DNA from: an uncultured Bacteroides sp.
Lineage (GTDB): Bacteria > Bacteroidota > Bacteroidia > Bacteroidales > Bacteroidaceae
Reading direction: 5' to 3'
NCBI GenBank assembly: GCA_902472795.1
Contig: CABROZ010000068.1
Coordinates: 1-11,481 of the forward strand
Length of the DNA stretch: 11,481 nt
Part shown: piece by piece, positions 1 through 6,015 of the stretch
Numbering within the stretch: the stretch's first letter is position 1
Layout of the letters: each line of letters starts with the position of its first letter
The notes under the pieces: generated by a model
What the model saw: only the letters and a program-made list of their open reading frames with translations
What the model was told of the DNA's origin: nothing
Databases searched by the model: none
Position numbers and translations under genes: made by a program

Positions 1-312
1 TATGCGCGCGACGAATCGGGCAAAAACCTGGCCTATCTGCGCATCAAGGACGAAAACATCCTGGCCACGCCCGTCCACCTGCGCGTGTGGCAACAAAGCG
101 GAAACCCGCAGGGCGAACTCATCGAATACACCCAGCGCGAACAGTTGCTGCTCGACCTGCTGCGACAGAACGAGCAACTCTCGCTGAACCGCTATTGCCG
201 CATGGCCCACCTGTCGCGACACGCCGCCGAGCATTTGCTGGCCAAATTCATCCGATACGGCATAGTCGAAGCCGTCTTCGAAGGACACAAATTTCACTTC
301 CGCCTGAAGTAA
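1..312 (+). CDS. C-terminal end of a probable AlbA_2/Schlafen-type putative DNA-binding protein (5' end outside window)
   Basis: The reading frame is open from the first base and ends at TAA 310-312, giving the last 103 residues of a protein that starts upstream of the window. The visible part begins YARDESGKNLAYLRIKDEN and contains VHLRVWQ. A helical stretch follows (residues about 35-95 of the fragment, around EQLLLDLLRQNEQLSLNRYC and HAAEHLLAKFIRYGIV), which reads like a winged-helix module, and the fragment ends KFHFRLK. From memory, this pattern matches the tail of Bacteroidales proteins that start with an AlbA_2 (Schlafen-like, putative nucleic-acid-binding) domain. The domain itself would lie outside the window, so the family call is inference. 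GTG codons inside the fragment are not needed as starts because the frame continues upstream. The function in the cell is unknown. Confidence 0.6.
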   Translation, partial: YARDESGKNLAYLRIKDENILATPVHLRVWQQSGNPQGELIEYTQREQLLLDLLRQNEQLSLNRYCRMAHLSRHAAEHLLAKFIRYGIVEAVFEGHKFHFRLK

Positions 313-366
313 AACAACCCACGCCGCGCCAAACCTCAAAAATTACGCTCCAAATGGCCGCAAACA

Positions 367-398
367 TTTGAATACGTATCACTTTTTTTGTACTTTTG
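367..398 (+). promoter_or_regulatory. Bacteroidota-type promoter for the 527-1159 gene
   Basis: A -33-like TTTG (367-370) is followed after 20 nt by a perfect TAnnTTTG -7 box, TACTTTTG (391-398). This fits the known Bacteroides sigma-ABfr consensus in both sequence and spacing. Transcription would start near 403-406 and give a leader of about 120 nt before the ATG at 527. That leader is unusually C/G-rich (for example around 413-460) and ends in an A-rich stretch (505-518) just before the start codon. Confidence 0.7.
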
Positions 399-526
399 TC
401 CGCCGAAAAGCAGCGCGCGCACCCCACTCTCCGCTCCCCCTCGCCCGGCGAACGCGGCGAAACCCAAGGCGACGGCTCGTGACGCGCGCACGCACGATAC
501 CAGAATAAAAAAACCAATAACTGAAT

Positions 527-1159
527 ATGGGAATCTTTGCCAAACTGTTCAAAAAGAACCAAGAAGAAAACTCTTCGAAAAACGTAGAAGACTTCGTGTC
601 GCTCACACGCGTTTACTTCCAGTCGGTCATCGCCGCCAACTTAGGCATCACCAACATACGTTTCGTACCCGACGTGGCCAACTTCAAGCGCCTGTTCAAA
701 ATCCCCACCCAGGGCGGACGCCTGGGACAGGCCGAGAAAGCAGCCTCGAAGAAAATGCTGATGCACGACTACGGATTGAGCGAAAACTTCTTCAAGGAAA
801 TCGACACATCCGTCAAGAAGCACTGCCGCACGCAGAACGACGTACAGTCCTACCTCTTCATGTATCAGGGCTTCTCGAACGACCTGATGATGCTGATGGG
901 CAACCTGATGCAATGGAAGTTCCGCCTGCCCTCCTTCTTCAAGGGCGCCCTGCGCACCATGACCGAAAAAACCGTCCACGAAGTATGCACCAAAACCGTG
1001 TGGAAGAAAGACGACGTGCACAAAACCGCCGCATCGGTGCGCCAATACAAGGAACGCCTCGGCTACTCCGAACAATGGATGACCGAATACGTGTACAACA
1101 TCATCATGCTGGCCAAAAAAGAAGCAGGAAAGAAGAAGAAAGAGGAAACCACGAAATGA
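527..1159 (+). CDS. Conserved-looking hypothetical basic protein, 210 aa
   Basis: I do not recognise this protein. It starts MGIFAKLFKKNQEEN, has no signal peptide and no clear membrane segment, and ends in a lysine-rich tail (KKEAGKKKKEETTK), so it is probably cytoplasmic. The body (residues about 20-190) looks mostly helical and contains several aromatic or methionine-rich stretches, such as NDLMMLMGNLMQWKF near residues 118-132. No catalytic motif or metal-binding cysteine pattern stands out. The ATG at 527 is favoured because it follows the promoter and A-rich leader and gives a sensible N terminus. A 268-codon frame overlaps it in another phase (388-1194), but that one has the arginine- and proline-rich composition of a shadow frame. 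The gene appears to be monocistronic: its own promoter lies upstream and a repeat-rich gap follows. Confidence 0.8.
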   Translation: MGIFAKLFKKNQEENSSKNVEDFVSLTRVYFQSVIAANLGITNIRFVPDVANFKRLFKIPTQGGRLGQAEKAASKKMLMHDYGLSENFFKEIDTSVKKHCRTQNDVQSYLFMYQGFSNDLMMLMGNLMQWKFRLPSFFKGALRTMTEKTVHEVCTKTVWKKDDVHKTAASVRQYKERLGYSEQWMTEYVYNIIMLAKKEAGKKKKEETTK

Positions 1160-1188
1160 GTGAACAAAGAGCCACGGAGGGCTTTTTC

Positions 1189-1255
1189 AGTTGACAAGTT
1201 GACGAGTGAACGAGGCCATAAGGAGCTTTTCAGTTGAAAAGTCAACGAGTTGACG
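1189..1255. repeat. Left block of 8-bp AGTTGACG-type repeats
   Basis: Starting 30 bases after the preceding stop codon, 8-bp units lie head to tail: AGTTGACA (1189-1196), AGTTGACG (1197-1204), then a degenerate AGTGAACG (1205-1212). A second cluster follows at AGTTGAAA (1232-1239), AGTCAACG (1240-1247) and AGTTGACG (1248-1255). Each cluster is preceded by a similar GAGGGCTTTTTC / AAGGAGCTTTTC stretch, so the whole ~23-bp segment is repeated about 43 bp apart. Reverse complements of these units occur at 1468-1507, which makes the two blocks the outer arms of a larger inverted arrangement. No coding potential is seen. Confidence 0.75.
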
Positions 1256-1293
1256 AAGCACAAGGAGGATATGAGGGACGTGCCGAAACAAAG

Positions 1294-1444
1294 GTATCTC
1301 AAACTCTCCTCCTTCGGGAAGGAGGAGTACCCGAAGGGGGAGGTGGTAGGTAAAAGGCATAAAGTGTTAATATACAAAGCGTCGTAGAACCTACCACCCC
1401 GCCCGTTGGGCACCCCTCCTTCCCGAAGGAGGGGAATCAGATAC
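1294..1444. repeat. Inverted-repeat element with ~57-bp arms, each arm itself palindromic
   Basis: The left arm (1294-1351) and right arm (1389-1444) are imperfect reverse complements over nearly their full length. Both begin at GTATCT on the outside and end at GGTGGTAGGT on the inside, with a 37-base A/T-rich loop (1352-1388) between them. Each arm also contains its own near-perfect palindrome: 1306-1327 (CTCCTCCTTC, GG, then its complement) and 1413-1434 (CCCCTCCTTC, CC, then its complement). The element has no open reading frame of its own and no transposase. Its form suggests a MITE- or REP-like intergenic repeat. An alternative is a structured RNA or bidirectional terminator; the T-tract of a classical terminator is missing. 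Confidence 0.75.
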
Positions 1445-1467
1445 AAAACTAAGTTTCAATACCCCCT

Positions 1468-1507
1468 CGTCAACTCGTCCCCTTGTCAACTCGTCCCCTC
1501 GTCAACT
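1468..1507. repeat. Right block of 8-bp repeats, reverse-complement of the left block
   Basis: Five 8-bp units follow without a gap: CGTCAACT (1468-1475), CGTCCCCT (1476-1483), TGTCAACT (1484-1491), CGTCCCCT (1492-1499) and CGTCAACT (1500-1507). CGTCAACT is the reverse complement of AGTTGACG at 1197 and 1248. The alternation also reads as a 16-bp tandem repeat. The block ends 11 bases before the start codon at 1519, so it falls in the translation-initiation region of the downstream gene if transcription comes from further upstream. Confidence 0.75.
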
Positions 1508-1518
1508 AATAATAACCC

Positions 1519-2094
1519 ATGAACATCGAACAACACCCCCTGCAACCCTTCCTGCCCGAAAACGCGCGCCTACTGATGCTGGGAAGCTTTCCGCCGCCAC
1601 GCAAGCGATGGTCGATGGAATTCTATTACCCCAACTGGAACAATGACATGTGGCGCATCACAGGCCTCATCTTCTTCGGCGACAAGGACTACTTTGCCGA
1701 CAACCGACAGAAACGCTTCGACCGCGAACGCCTCGTCGGCTTCCTGCGTCAGAAGGGGATTGCCCTGTTCGACACCGCAACGGCCGTACGCCGCCTGCAG
1801 GACAACGCCTCGGACAAGTTCCTCGAAGTAGTTCAACCCACCGATGTCCCTGCCCTGCTCCGCCGTCTGCCTGCCTGCCGCGCCATCGTCACCACAGGCG
1901 AGAAAGCCACCGCCACCCTCTGCGCACAATTCGGCATCGAAGTCCCCAAGGTAGGCGACTTCGGCGAATTCGTCTTCGACGGCCGCCCCATGCGCCTCTA
2001 CCGCATGCCCTCGTCGTCGCGCGCCTATCCGCTGGCTTTAGAAAAAAAAGCAGCCGTCTATCGCCTTATGTATCAGGACCTGCAGATGCTTTGA
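1519..2094 (+). CDS. Uracil-DNA glycosylase superfamily protein, 191 aa
   Basis: This is probably a soluble DNA-repair-type enzyme that would remove a damaged or mispaired base by cleaving the N-glycosidic bond. The support is the typical layout of the superfamily: an N-terminal motif after a hydrophobic strand (LLMLGSFPPP, residues 18-27), a central strand ending in a turn (AIVTTGEKA, 122-130), and a C-terminal motif YRMPSSSRA (161-169) in the place of the HPSP-type loop. The aromatic segment 35-45 (FYYPNWNNDMW) would line the base pocket. The length is close to that of Mug-like members. The acidic or asparagine residue normally used in motif I is not obvious (GSFPP instead of GxNPG or GQDPYH), so activity and substrate are uncertain. 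The ATG at 1519 gives an N terminus of normal length. No Shine-Dalgarno sequence or TAnnTTTG promoter was seen directly upstream. Confidence 0.72.
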   Translation: MNIEQHPLQPFLPENARLLMLGSFPPPRKRWSMEFYYPNWNNDMWRITGLIFFGDKDYFADNRQKRFDRERLVGFLRQKGIALFDTATAVRRLQDNASDKFLEVVQPTDVPALLRRLPACRAIVTTGEKATATLCAQFGIEVPKVGDFGEFVFDGRPMRLYRMPSSSRAYPLALEKKAAVYRLMYQDLQML

Positions 2095-2117
2095 CGCACA
2101 TTTATCGGCCGGAGCGC

Positions 2118-2147
2118 TTGCATATTCAAAACTTTCCATTACCTTTG
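2118..2147 (+). promoter_or_regulatory. Promoter of tRNA-Trp
   Basis: A perfect TAnnTTTG -7 box, TACCTTTG (2140-2147), lies 19 nt downstream of a TTG -33 element (2118-2120). Transcription would start only a few bases before the mature tRNA 5' end at 2159, as expected for a short stable-RNA leader. Confidence 0.75.
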
Positions 2148-2158
2148 CAGCCGCAAAC

Positions 2159-2234
2159 ACGGGAATAGCTCAGTTGGTAGAGCATCGGTCTCCAAAACCG
2201 AGTGTCGGGAGTTCGAGCCTCTCTTCCCGTGCCA
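2159..2234 (+). tRNA. tRNA-Trp (anticodon CCA, CCA tail encoded)
   Basis: A complete cloverleaf can be folded by hand. The acceptor stem pairs ACGGGAA (2159-2165) with TTCCCGT (2224-2230). The D stem is GCTC/GAGC (2168-2171 with 2180-2183). The anticodon stem is TCGGT/ACCGA (2185-2189 with 2197-2201), with loop CTCCAAA placing anticodon CCA at 2192-2194. The variable loop is GTGTC, and the T stem is GGGAG/CTCTC with loop TTCGAGC. The discriminator is G2231 and the CCA end is encoded at 2232-2234. CCA decodes UGG, hence tryptophan. The gene is transcribed alone, with its own promoter upstream and a terminator directly downstream. Its 3' end shows no duplicated attachment site within the window. 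Confidence 0.97.
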
Positions 2235-2238
2235 ACCG

Positions 2239-2287
2239 AAGGAAGCTGAAACTAATAAAAGAGTCGAAGCTTCCTTTTTTTGTTTTT
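2239..2287 (+). terminator. Rho-independent-type terminator after tRNA-Trp
   Basis: The inverted repeat AAGGAAGCT (2239-2247) / AGCTTCCTT (2268-2276) has a 20-base A-rich loop. It runs straight into a T-rich tract (2275-2287, interrupted only by one G). It begins four bases after the encoded CCA end and would end the tRNA transcript before the gene at 2316. Confidence 0.85.
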
Positions 2288-2315
2288 CTCAATCCCCATC
2301 GGCATCTGGCACACC

Positions 2316-2675
2316 ATGAAGACCCTTTACATCATCCTCGGAAGCCTGTCGCTTGCACTGGGCGTAGCCGGCATCTTCCTACCGATACTGCCCACCACAC
2401 CCTTTCTGCTGCTGACGGCGGCCCTCTACTTCCGCGGCTCGCCACGCCTGTACGACTGGCTGCTACGACAAAAGCGGCTGGGTCCTTACATCCGCAACTT
2501 CCGCGAACATAAGGCCATACCGCTTCATGCCAAAATCGTCTCCGTAGGTCTGACGTGGCTCACCATCCTCTATTGCGTAGCCTTTCTGCTTCCGCAAGTG
2601 TGGCTGAAGCTGTTGCTGCTGGCATTGGCCGCAGGCATCAGCTGGCACATCCTGTCGTACAAGACGCTGAAATAG
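2316..2675 (+). CDS. DUF454 (YbaN-like) inner-membrane protein, 119 aa
   Basis: This is a small integral inner-membrane protein of unknown biochemical role. The N-terminal hydrophobic helix (residues about 4-27, LYIILGSLSLALGVAGIFLP) is followed by the family signature LPTTPFLLLTAALYFRGSP (residues about 28-46). The motif GPYIRNFREHKAIP (about 61-74) comes next, then a C-terminal pair of hydrophobic segments (about 78-114). Motif order and length fit the DUF454/YbaN family. I chose the ATG at 2316 because it gives the usual MKxLYxxLG start; extending to 2280 would begin in the terminator T-tract of the tRNA. No promoter was recognised between that terminator and the start. The gene is convergent with lutC, with a 61-bp C/T-rich gap. 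Confidence 0.85.
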   Translation: MKTLYIILGSLSLALGVAGIFLPILPTTPFLLLTAALYFRGSPRLYDWLLRQKRLGPYIRNFREHKAIPLHAKIVSVGLTWLTILYCVAFLLPQVWLKLLLLALAAGISWHILSYKTLK

Positions 2676-2736
2676 GCGCGTTTTCTCCCGCCCCTCTCGT
2701 TCTTCTGTTTTCTTTCTCCGACGCTTGCGCGCTGCC

Positions 2737-3315
2737 TCACTTCAGCACCACCAGCACCTTGCGCGCACCGTGGGCGCCCATCACCAGGGCTTGCTCGATG
2801 TCCGCCGTCTTCGATGGCCCCGAGATGAAGACACCATAGGGATAAGCCTCCGACTTCAGGGCAGCATAAGCTTCGTGCATGTTGTTTACAAGGCGGTTGC
2901 GATCGACCACGATAAGCAAGGCCTCGGCCACGAAATAGAGCAGCTTGTGCTTCACCGCCTGGGGAATCCATACGGCACCGTTCTCGGCCACCGCTATCTC
3001 GCCGGGTACAACGGCCAGGTCAATGCCGTTCAGCTCCTGCGCACGCTCCACGTCGTCGGGGTTGAGGGTGGCGCATGTCACTTCGGGCAGGTTCGAAGCA
3101 ATGCTTCGTGCCTCGGGGAAGTGGGTGCGAATCAGCGATTCGAAAGTGTCGCCCTCCTGCCAAACGACGGCATTGCCGCCCACCTGACGGCTGACGTTGC
3201 AAAACTGGCTGATTTTGCCCGCATAGGTCGTCGCCTGCACCGCCCACTGGGGATAGTCGAAACGCTGGCGGGTGTTGCGGCGTATCTTTTCCAAGATTTC
3301 ATCACGGCTACTCAT
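2737..3315 (-). CDS. lutC: LutC-type LUD-domain protein of L-lactate utilisation, 192 aa
   Basis: This is the third member of the LutABC complex, which oxidises L-lactate to pyruvate in the cytoplasm using iron-sulfur subunits. The protein is a LUD-domain protein: a helical N terminus (MSSRDEILEKIRRNT) is followed by the characteristic core, including LAVVPGEIAVAENGAVWIP (residues about 100-118), and by GPSKTADIEQALVMGAHG near the C terminus (about 166-183). Several well-known homologues are longer (about 240 residues), so this one is a compact version. I chose the start at 3315 rather than an in-frame ATG at 3381. It gives the standard N terminus and sits 9 nt after a strong AAAGGAGG, and it overlaps the lutB stop by 8 nt, as expected for translational coupling. 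The gene is last in the lutA-lutB-lutC order. Confidence 0.88.
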   Translation of the reverse strand: MSSRDEILEKIRRNTRQRFDYPQWAVQATTYAGKISQFCNVSRQVGGNAVVWQEGDTFESLIRTHFPEARSIASNLPEVTCATLNPDDVERAQELNGIDLAVVPGEIAVAENGAVWIPQAVKHKLLYFVAEALLIVVDRNRLVNNMHEAYAALKSEAYPYGVFISGPSKTADIEQALVMGAHGARKVLVVLK

Positions 3316-4699
3316 GGTTGTTTTCCTCCTTTCCTTGAACTTTATGTTTCTTCCACATCTCGTTGAACGACTCGGAGGCAAACTTGGGCAATTCGCGCCC
3401 TTTCCCCCAATCGTCCATGCCGTTGTACTTCACGAACCGCGGCAGAATGTTGACCATCGGCGCCGCCCACAACGCTGCGTTGAACAGGGACGGACGCTCC
3501 ATCAGGAACTTCATGCCTGCCGACATATATTGCTTCTCGCTGCTGGCCTTGCCAATGGCTTTCAGACCCTGGCGCCACTTGTATATCTGCTCGCCCAGGT
3601 CAACCTTGGCGGGGCAAACGTTGGAGCAGGACAGGCAGAGCGAACAGGCCGACAGGTTGTCGTAGTACTTCTGCGGGTCGTGAGCCATGCCCAGATTGAT
3701 GCCGATGGGGCCGGGGATGAAGTAAGTATAAGAGTATCCCCCGCTGCGGCGGTAAACGGGGCAGGTGTTCATGCACGCTCCGCATCGGATGCAGTTCAGC
3801 AGACGGATGTGATCAGGGTTGGCCAACATCTCTGTCCGCCCGTTGTCCACGATGATAATGTGGTACTCGCCTCCCTGACGCGGCGAACGGAAATGCGAGG
3901 TGTAGGTAGTACTGGGTTGTCCGGTGCCCGAACGTGCCAACAGGCGGGTGAAGACGCCCAGCGCCTCCATGTCGGGCACAATCTTTTCGAGTCCGAAGGC
4001 CGATATGTTCAGCTTGGGGCAGGACATGCCCATGTCGGCATTGCCTTCGTTGGTGCACACCACCACGTCGCCCGTCGAAGCCACGGCAAAGTTGGCGCCT
4101 GTCATGGCGGCATCGGCATTCAGGAAGATGTCGCGCAGATTCTTGCGAGCCACGTGCGTCAGGTATGTCGGGTCGTAATTGCCCTTCTCGGCTCCCATCT
4201 CCTTTTCAAAGAGTTCGCCCACCTGCTGGCGCTTGATGTGAATGGCGGGCATCACTATGTGGCTGGGCGGCAGGTGCATCAGTTGCAGGATGCGTTCGCC
4301 CAGGTCGGTCTCTACGGTGTCGATGCCCTTCGATATCAGGAAGGGGTCGAGCTCGCACTCTTCGGACAACATGGATTTGCTCTTGACAAAACGCTTCACG
4401 CCGTGGCTGCTGAGCAGGTCGTAGATGATCCGGCGATATTCTTCGGCATCCTTGGCCCAATGCACGATGGCGCCGTTGGCCGTGGCGTTCTTCTCGAACT
4501 CTACCAGCAACTCGTCCAAGTGACTGTTGGAGTATAGTTTCAGCTGGCAGGCTTTCTCGCGCAGGTCTTCCCATTCGGGCAGCTCGCGACTCATTTTATC
4601 TCGTTTGGCACGCACCATCCAGAGGGTTTCGTTGTGCCATGCCACCATGTCCTTGTCTTGAAGGAACTTCTCGGCGGCTCTTGAATGCTTGGTACTCAT
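3308..4699 (-). CDS. lutB: LutB, iron-sulfur lactate utilisation protein, 463 aa
   Basis: This is the electron-transferring subunit of the LutABC lactate oxidation system. The N-terminal two thirds is a LUD domain (about residues 60-290) with MTGANFAVASTGDVVVCTNE (199-218) and VDNGRTEMLANP (284-295). It is followed by two 4Fe-4S binding motifs: C303-x2-C306-x2-C309-x3-C313 (CIRCGACMNTCP) and C352-x2-C355-x2-C358-x3-C362 (CSLCLSCSNVCP). All eight cysteines are present, so the protein looks functional. The length is as usual for the LutB/LldF/YkgF family. Its start codon overlaps the lutA stop (ATGA at 4696-4699) and its end overlaps lutC by 8 nt, so the three genes are translationally coupled. 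Confidence 0.93.
   Translation of the reverse strand: MSTKHSRAAEKFLQDKDMVAWHNETLWMVRAKRDKMSRELPEWEDLREKACQLKLYSNSHLDELLVEFEKNATANGAIVHWAKDAEEYRRIIYDLLSSHGVKRFVKSKSMLSEECELDPFLISKGIDTVETDLGERILQLMHLPPSHIVMPAIHIKRQQVGELFEKEMGAEKGNYDPTYLTHVARKNLRDIFLNADAAMTGANFAVASTGDVVVCTNEGNADMGMSCPKLNISAFGLEKIVPDMEALGVFTRLLARSGTGQPSTTYTSHFRSPRQGGEYHIIIVDNGRTEMLANPDHIRLLNCIRCGACMNTCPVYRRSGGYSYTYFIPGPIGINLGMAHDPQKYYDNLSACSLCLSCSNVCPAKVDLGEQIYKWRQGLKAIGKASSEKQYMSAGMKFLMERPSLFNAALWAAPMVNILPRFVKYNGMDDWGKGRELPKFASESFNEMWKKHKVQGKEENNHE
3325..3332 (-). promoter_or_regulatory. Shine-Dalgarno sequence of lutC
   Basis: On the minus strand AAAGGAGG lies 9 nt before the ATG at 3315, inside the 3' end of lutB. It is the strongest ribosome-binding site seen in the window, where most genes have none. 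It decides the lutC start in favour of 3315. Confidence 0.75.
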
Positions 4700-5436
4700 A
4701 GTTGTGAAGCTAATATTTCGACAATATGAATGGTTTTCACGGGCAGGCGCTCACGGTCGATGACGCCCTGCATGTGCATCAGGCACGAGCTGTCGGCGCC
4801 GGTGATGTATTCGGCTCCCGTTTCCATGTGATGCCTGATTTTGTCTTGTGCCATGCAGACGGACACCGCCTGCTCTTCGACGGCAAACATGCCTCCGAAG
4901 CCGCAGCACTCGTCGGGATGGGCGGGTTCGAAGACTTCGATGCCCTGCACCATCGACAGCAGGTCGCGGAGCTTGTTGTAATAAGGGATGTTGCGCTCGC
5001 TGGGCGACGAGAGGTTCAGCTCGCGTACGCCGTGACAGCTGTTGTGAATGCTCACCTTGTGGGGGAAGCTGGCTTTCAGCGAGGTAGGCTTCAGTACGTC
5101 GTGTACGAACTCGCACAAGTCGTATATCTTCCCTGCACTCTGGCACTGATGTCCTTCGTGCTTCAATATGCCGGGATAATTCAGTTTCACAAAGGCCACA
5201 CAACTGGCCGAGGGGCCTACAATGTAGTCGTAAGCCTTGAACAAGTCCTCGAATCGACCGGCCAGTTTCGAGGCTTCGCCTTCAAAGCCCGCATTGGCCA
5301 TCGGCTGGCCGCAACAAGTCTGGTCGAGCGGATAATCGACATCCACCCCCAGGCTTGTCAGCAGCTTGTAAGATGCCACCCCCACTTGAGGATAGATGGC
5401 ATTGATATAACATGGGATAAACAAACCTACTTTCAT
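4696..5436 (-). CDS. lutA: LutA, CCG-domain subunit of L-lactate oxidation, 246 aa
   Basis: This is a cytoplasmic subunit of LutABC, resembling the cysteine-rich (CCG) domains of heterodisulfide reductase and glycolate oxidase GlpC/GlcF types. Two CCG repeats are visible. The first has C9 in IPCYINA, C41-C42-G43 and C79 (GPSASC). The second has C134 (HNSCHG), C177-C178-G179 in ECCGFGGMF, and C218 (GADSSC). The set of cysteines is complete. The length matches family members (about 240 residues). The ATG at 5436 gives the conserved MKVGLFIPCYIN start. The gene lies 33 nt downstream of queE on the same strand. No good TAnnTTTG box is seen in that gap, so it may be read from the queD promoter. 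Confidence 0.92.
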   Translation of the reverse strand: MKVGLFIPCYINAIYPQVGVASYKLLTSLGVDVDYPLDQTCCGQPMANAGFEGEASKLAGRFEDLFKAYDYIVGPSASCVAFVKLNYPGILKHEGHQCQSAGKIYDLCEFVHDVLKPTSLKASFPHKVSIHNSCHGVRELNLSSPSERNIPYYNKLRDLLSMVQGIEVFEPAHPDECCGFGGMFAVEEQAVSVCMAQDKIRHHMETGAEYITGADSSCLMHMQGVIDRERLPVKTIHIVEILASQL

Positions 5437-5469
5437 GGGTTCATCGGATTATAATGTATAGTTAGTCAT

Positions 5470-6015
5470 TTATTGAATATTGATCAGTTTGTGCGTCTGA
5501 AGGCTGAGCCGCCACCGTGGATGCGCCATGACGCAAGCCACCGTCTCGGCCGTATTCAGACACGAACAGGGCTGAAGGAAGAAATGCGCGGCGGGCAACT
5601 GCTCGTAGGGAGCCAGGTCCTGCCCTTCGTACACCACCTTCACTTCGTCCATACGCGTCAGCTTCAACGCTCCCCCCTGCTTGGGCGAACAGGTCACCCA
5701 GTCGATGCCTTCGGGCAGGGGGCGTGTGCCGTTGGTTTCGATGCAGACATATTTTCCGACGCTGTGCAGGCGGTCGATGAATGACGAGTCGATCCATAGC
5801 GAAGGCTCACCACCCGTCAGCACTACCATCGTGGCGGGGTATCGGCAGACTTCGGCCACGATGTCGTCGTCGGACATCAGAAGGCCGTCTTCGTGTTGCG
5901 TGTCGCAGAAGGGACACTTCAGGTTGCACCCCGAGAAACGCACGAATACAGCCGGCGTGCCCGTGTGAAACCCTTCGCCCTGCAGGCTGTAGAATATCTC
6001 GTTAATCTTTCTCAT
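5470..6015 (-). CDS. queE: 7-carboxy-7-deazaguanine synthase (radical SAM), 181 aa
   Basis: This enzyme converts 6-carboxy-5,6,7,8-tetrahydropterin to 7-carboxy-7-deazaguanine, the second committed step toward preQ0 and queuosine in tRNA. It begins MRKINEIFYSLQGEG, the usual QueE start. It has the radical-SAM cluster motif C30-x3-C34-x2-C37 (GCNLKCPFCDT), TGGEP (SAM-binding motif, about residues 67-71) and IETNG (about 93-97). A later CSPKQGG fits the substrate region. The length is at the short end for the family. The start overlaps the end of queD by 14 nt, so the two consecutive pathway enzymes are coupled. QueC and QueF are not in this window. Confidence 0.93.
   Translation of the reverse strand: MRKINEIFYSLQGEGFHTGTPAVFVRFSGCNLKCPFCDTQHEDGLLMSDDDIVAEVCRYPATMVVLTGGEPSLWIDSSFIDRLHSVGKYVCIETNGTRPLPEGIDWVTCSPKQGGALKLTRMDEVKVVYEGQDLAPYEQLPAAHFFLQPCSCLNTAETVACVMAHPRWRLSLQTHKLINIQ

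Noticed and set aside
388..1194. 268-codon plus-strand frame overlapping the 527-1159 gene
   Set aside because: Its product is arginine/proline/histidine-rich, it would begin inside the promoter box, and the overlapping 210-residue frame has normal protein composition.
1063..1446. Minus-strand frame of 127 codons across the repeat block
   Set aside because: It reads through inverted repeats and into the 3' end of a gene on the other strand; the product is low-complexity and unsupported.
2676..2736. Shared terminator between the convergent DUF454 and lutC genes
   Set aside because: The gap is C/T-rich with short GCGCG/GCGCGC words, but no convincing stem with a T-tract could be drawn.
2725..3366. 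Plus-strand open frame of 213 codons opposite lutC
   Set aside because: lutC has the LUD-family motifs and a strong Shine-Dalgarno sequence; the antisense product matches nothing I know.
3272..4537. Plus-strand open frame of 421 codons opposite lutB
   Set aside because: It is antisense to lutB, which has all eight Fe-S cysteines and coupled neighbours. The plus-strand product is histidine/valine-rich without motifs.
4726..5454. Plus-strand open frame of 242 codons opposite lutA
   Set aside because: lutA carries both CCG repeats and the operon overlap; the opposite frame is a codon-usage shadow.
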